Of a stretch of 5,199 bases of DNA, positions 4,701-5,199 are shown in pieces. Position 1 is the stretch's first letter; every line of letters begins with the position of its first letter. The position numbers were made by a program, and so were the translations under genes. The DNA is taken from the NCBI GenBank assembly GCA_021828425.1, contig JAKARN010000132.1, positions 1 through 5,199 of the forward strand, written 5' to 3'. A model generated the notes under the pieces. The model worked only from the letters and a program-made list of their open reading frames with translations, made no database searches and was not told where the DNA came from. The stretch comes from Pseudomonadota bacterium. GTDB taxonomy: Bacteria > Pseudomonadota > Gammaproteobacteria > JAKAQQ01.

Positions 4701-5023
4701 ATGCGAAACGGTACCCCGGGATTGACGGATTTGCTGGAGGGAGGAACTGGCTCTATCCACTGGAGCAGCAGGTCCGCTGGGAGATGCGCCAGTTTCTGCA
4801 GGAGCTGATCGAGCAGGAAGCCACAGGGGTGTTGGGGCGGCTGCGGCATGGGAGGGGTGCCGGGGCCCGGGTGCGGGGCGGGGACGGAGGCAGCCATGAG
4901 TTTCGCGGTGTGTTGCTGCCGTGCTACCCGCGTCTGACGGGCTCGGCGAGTGCGCTGATTGCCGGGGCGGACTTGGCTGGGATGAACACCCGGCGCGTGC
5001 GTCTAGCGCTCGGGAGGCTCTTT
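4701..5023 (+). pseudogene. IS256-family (mutator) transposase N-terminal relic
   Basis: The original start is ATG 4701 (MRNGTPGLTDLLEGG). At about 4740 the frame changes to NWLYPLEQQVRWEMRQFLQE, then LIEQEATGVLGRLRHGRG. This is the helical opening of mutator-type transposases, in which a glutamate-rich helix leads to a conserved LGR motif. The following segment is shortened: the YRNG-type region that should come next is replaced by GARVRGGDGGSHEFRG. Recognisable sequence resumes with YPRLTGSASALIAGADLAGM, then NTRRVRLALGRLF, and ends at about 5023. No catalytic DDE domain follows; a different transposase fragment begins within about 70 bases. The relic has a frameshift, an internal deletion and a lost 3' part, and cannot be active. 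The match is from recalled family motifs. Confidence 0.65.
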
Positions 5024-5088
5024 GTGAATCTCCTGAGGTGGATGAAGGGCCCTCAGGATGCCCCACTCGACGAGGCCGGCCCATGGGC

Positions 5089-5199
5089 CCAGGCTTCCAT
5101 GTGTACTACGGCTCAGAGTTCAAGGGGGTCTTCAATCAAACCATCAGGCGCATGGGGCTGACCCACTACTGGACCTATCCGAAGAGCCCCAAGATGAAT
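5089..5199 (+). pseudogene. Second IS481-like (rve/DDE) transposase fragment, running off the window
   Basis: The frame reads PGFHVYYGSEFKGVFNQTIR, then RMGLTHYWTYPKSPKMN, and is open at the right edge. This is the middle of an IS481-like catalytic domain, corresponding to the part between the second aspartate and the glutamate. The conserved DNGSEF motif here reads YYGSEF, so the second catalytic aspartate is lost. The THYWT to KMN part corresponds to 2097-2136. The 5' half is absent: upstream DNA (about 5024-5088) matches neither this domain nor the IS256 relic that I can recognise. It may be a fragment captured next to the IS256 remains, and more of it probably follows beyond the window. 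Confidence 0.65.

Noticed and set aside
1..5199. CRISPR array, tRNA/rRNA genes, toxin-antitoxin or phage-defence genes
   Set aside because: No regularly spaced direct repeats, no recognisable tRNA or rRNA sequence and no matching proteins were found on either strand.

Overview
This window looks like a stretch of bacterial chromosome from a surface-polysaccharide (capsule or O-antigen type) biosynthesis region that has been heavily invaded by insertion sequences. The organism cannot be named from the sequence. The IS-derived DNA is visibly GC-rich, while the two host segments at 1-209 and 3706-4569 look less so. Every recognisable gene reads on the + strand.

Layout. At 1-209 is the C-terminal end of a hydrophobic multi-pass membrane protein, possibly a polysaccharide flippase. 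At 216-1556 lies an IS3-family element with recognisable imperfect terminal inverted repeats, an intact orfA and a decayed orfB (one frame break in a G7 run, one amber codon, two C-terminal frame breaks). Directly after it, 1557-1648 is the orphan C-terminal end of an unidentified host gene. At about 1760-2231 is a deleted, frameshifted relic of an IS481-like (rve/DDE) transposase. It runs in frame into the first codons of an IS630-type transposase (2250-2375), which itself breaks off. A non-coding, highly structured stretch follows (2376-2557). At 2560-3701 is a complete IS630-family element with about 27-bp terminal repeats, flanked by TA dinucleotides as expected for its target duplication. 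Its single transposase ORF is open but carries a compensating pair of indels near the C-terminus. Two bases after its right-hand TA begins the only intact host gene, a family 2 (GT-A fold) glycosyltransferase at 3706-4569. The window ends in an IS256-family (mutator) transposase relic at 4701-5023 and then a second IS481-like fragment (5089-5199) that runs off the edge.

How the parts relate. The flippase-like fragment, the orphan C-terminus and the glycosyltransferase are probably what is left of one polysaccharide operon, with at least five different transposable elements or relics now between and after them. The IS630 element sits immediately before the glycosyltransferase start without removing its likely ribosome-binding site, so that gene may now be transcribed by read-through from the transposase. 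I see no CRISPR array, tRNA, rRNA or defence system. The interest lies in the layered history of the elements, a possible programmed frameshift site in the IS3 element, and the unexplained folded region at 2385-2454.
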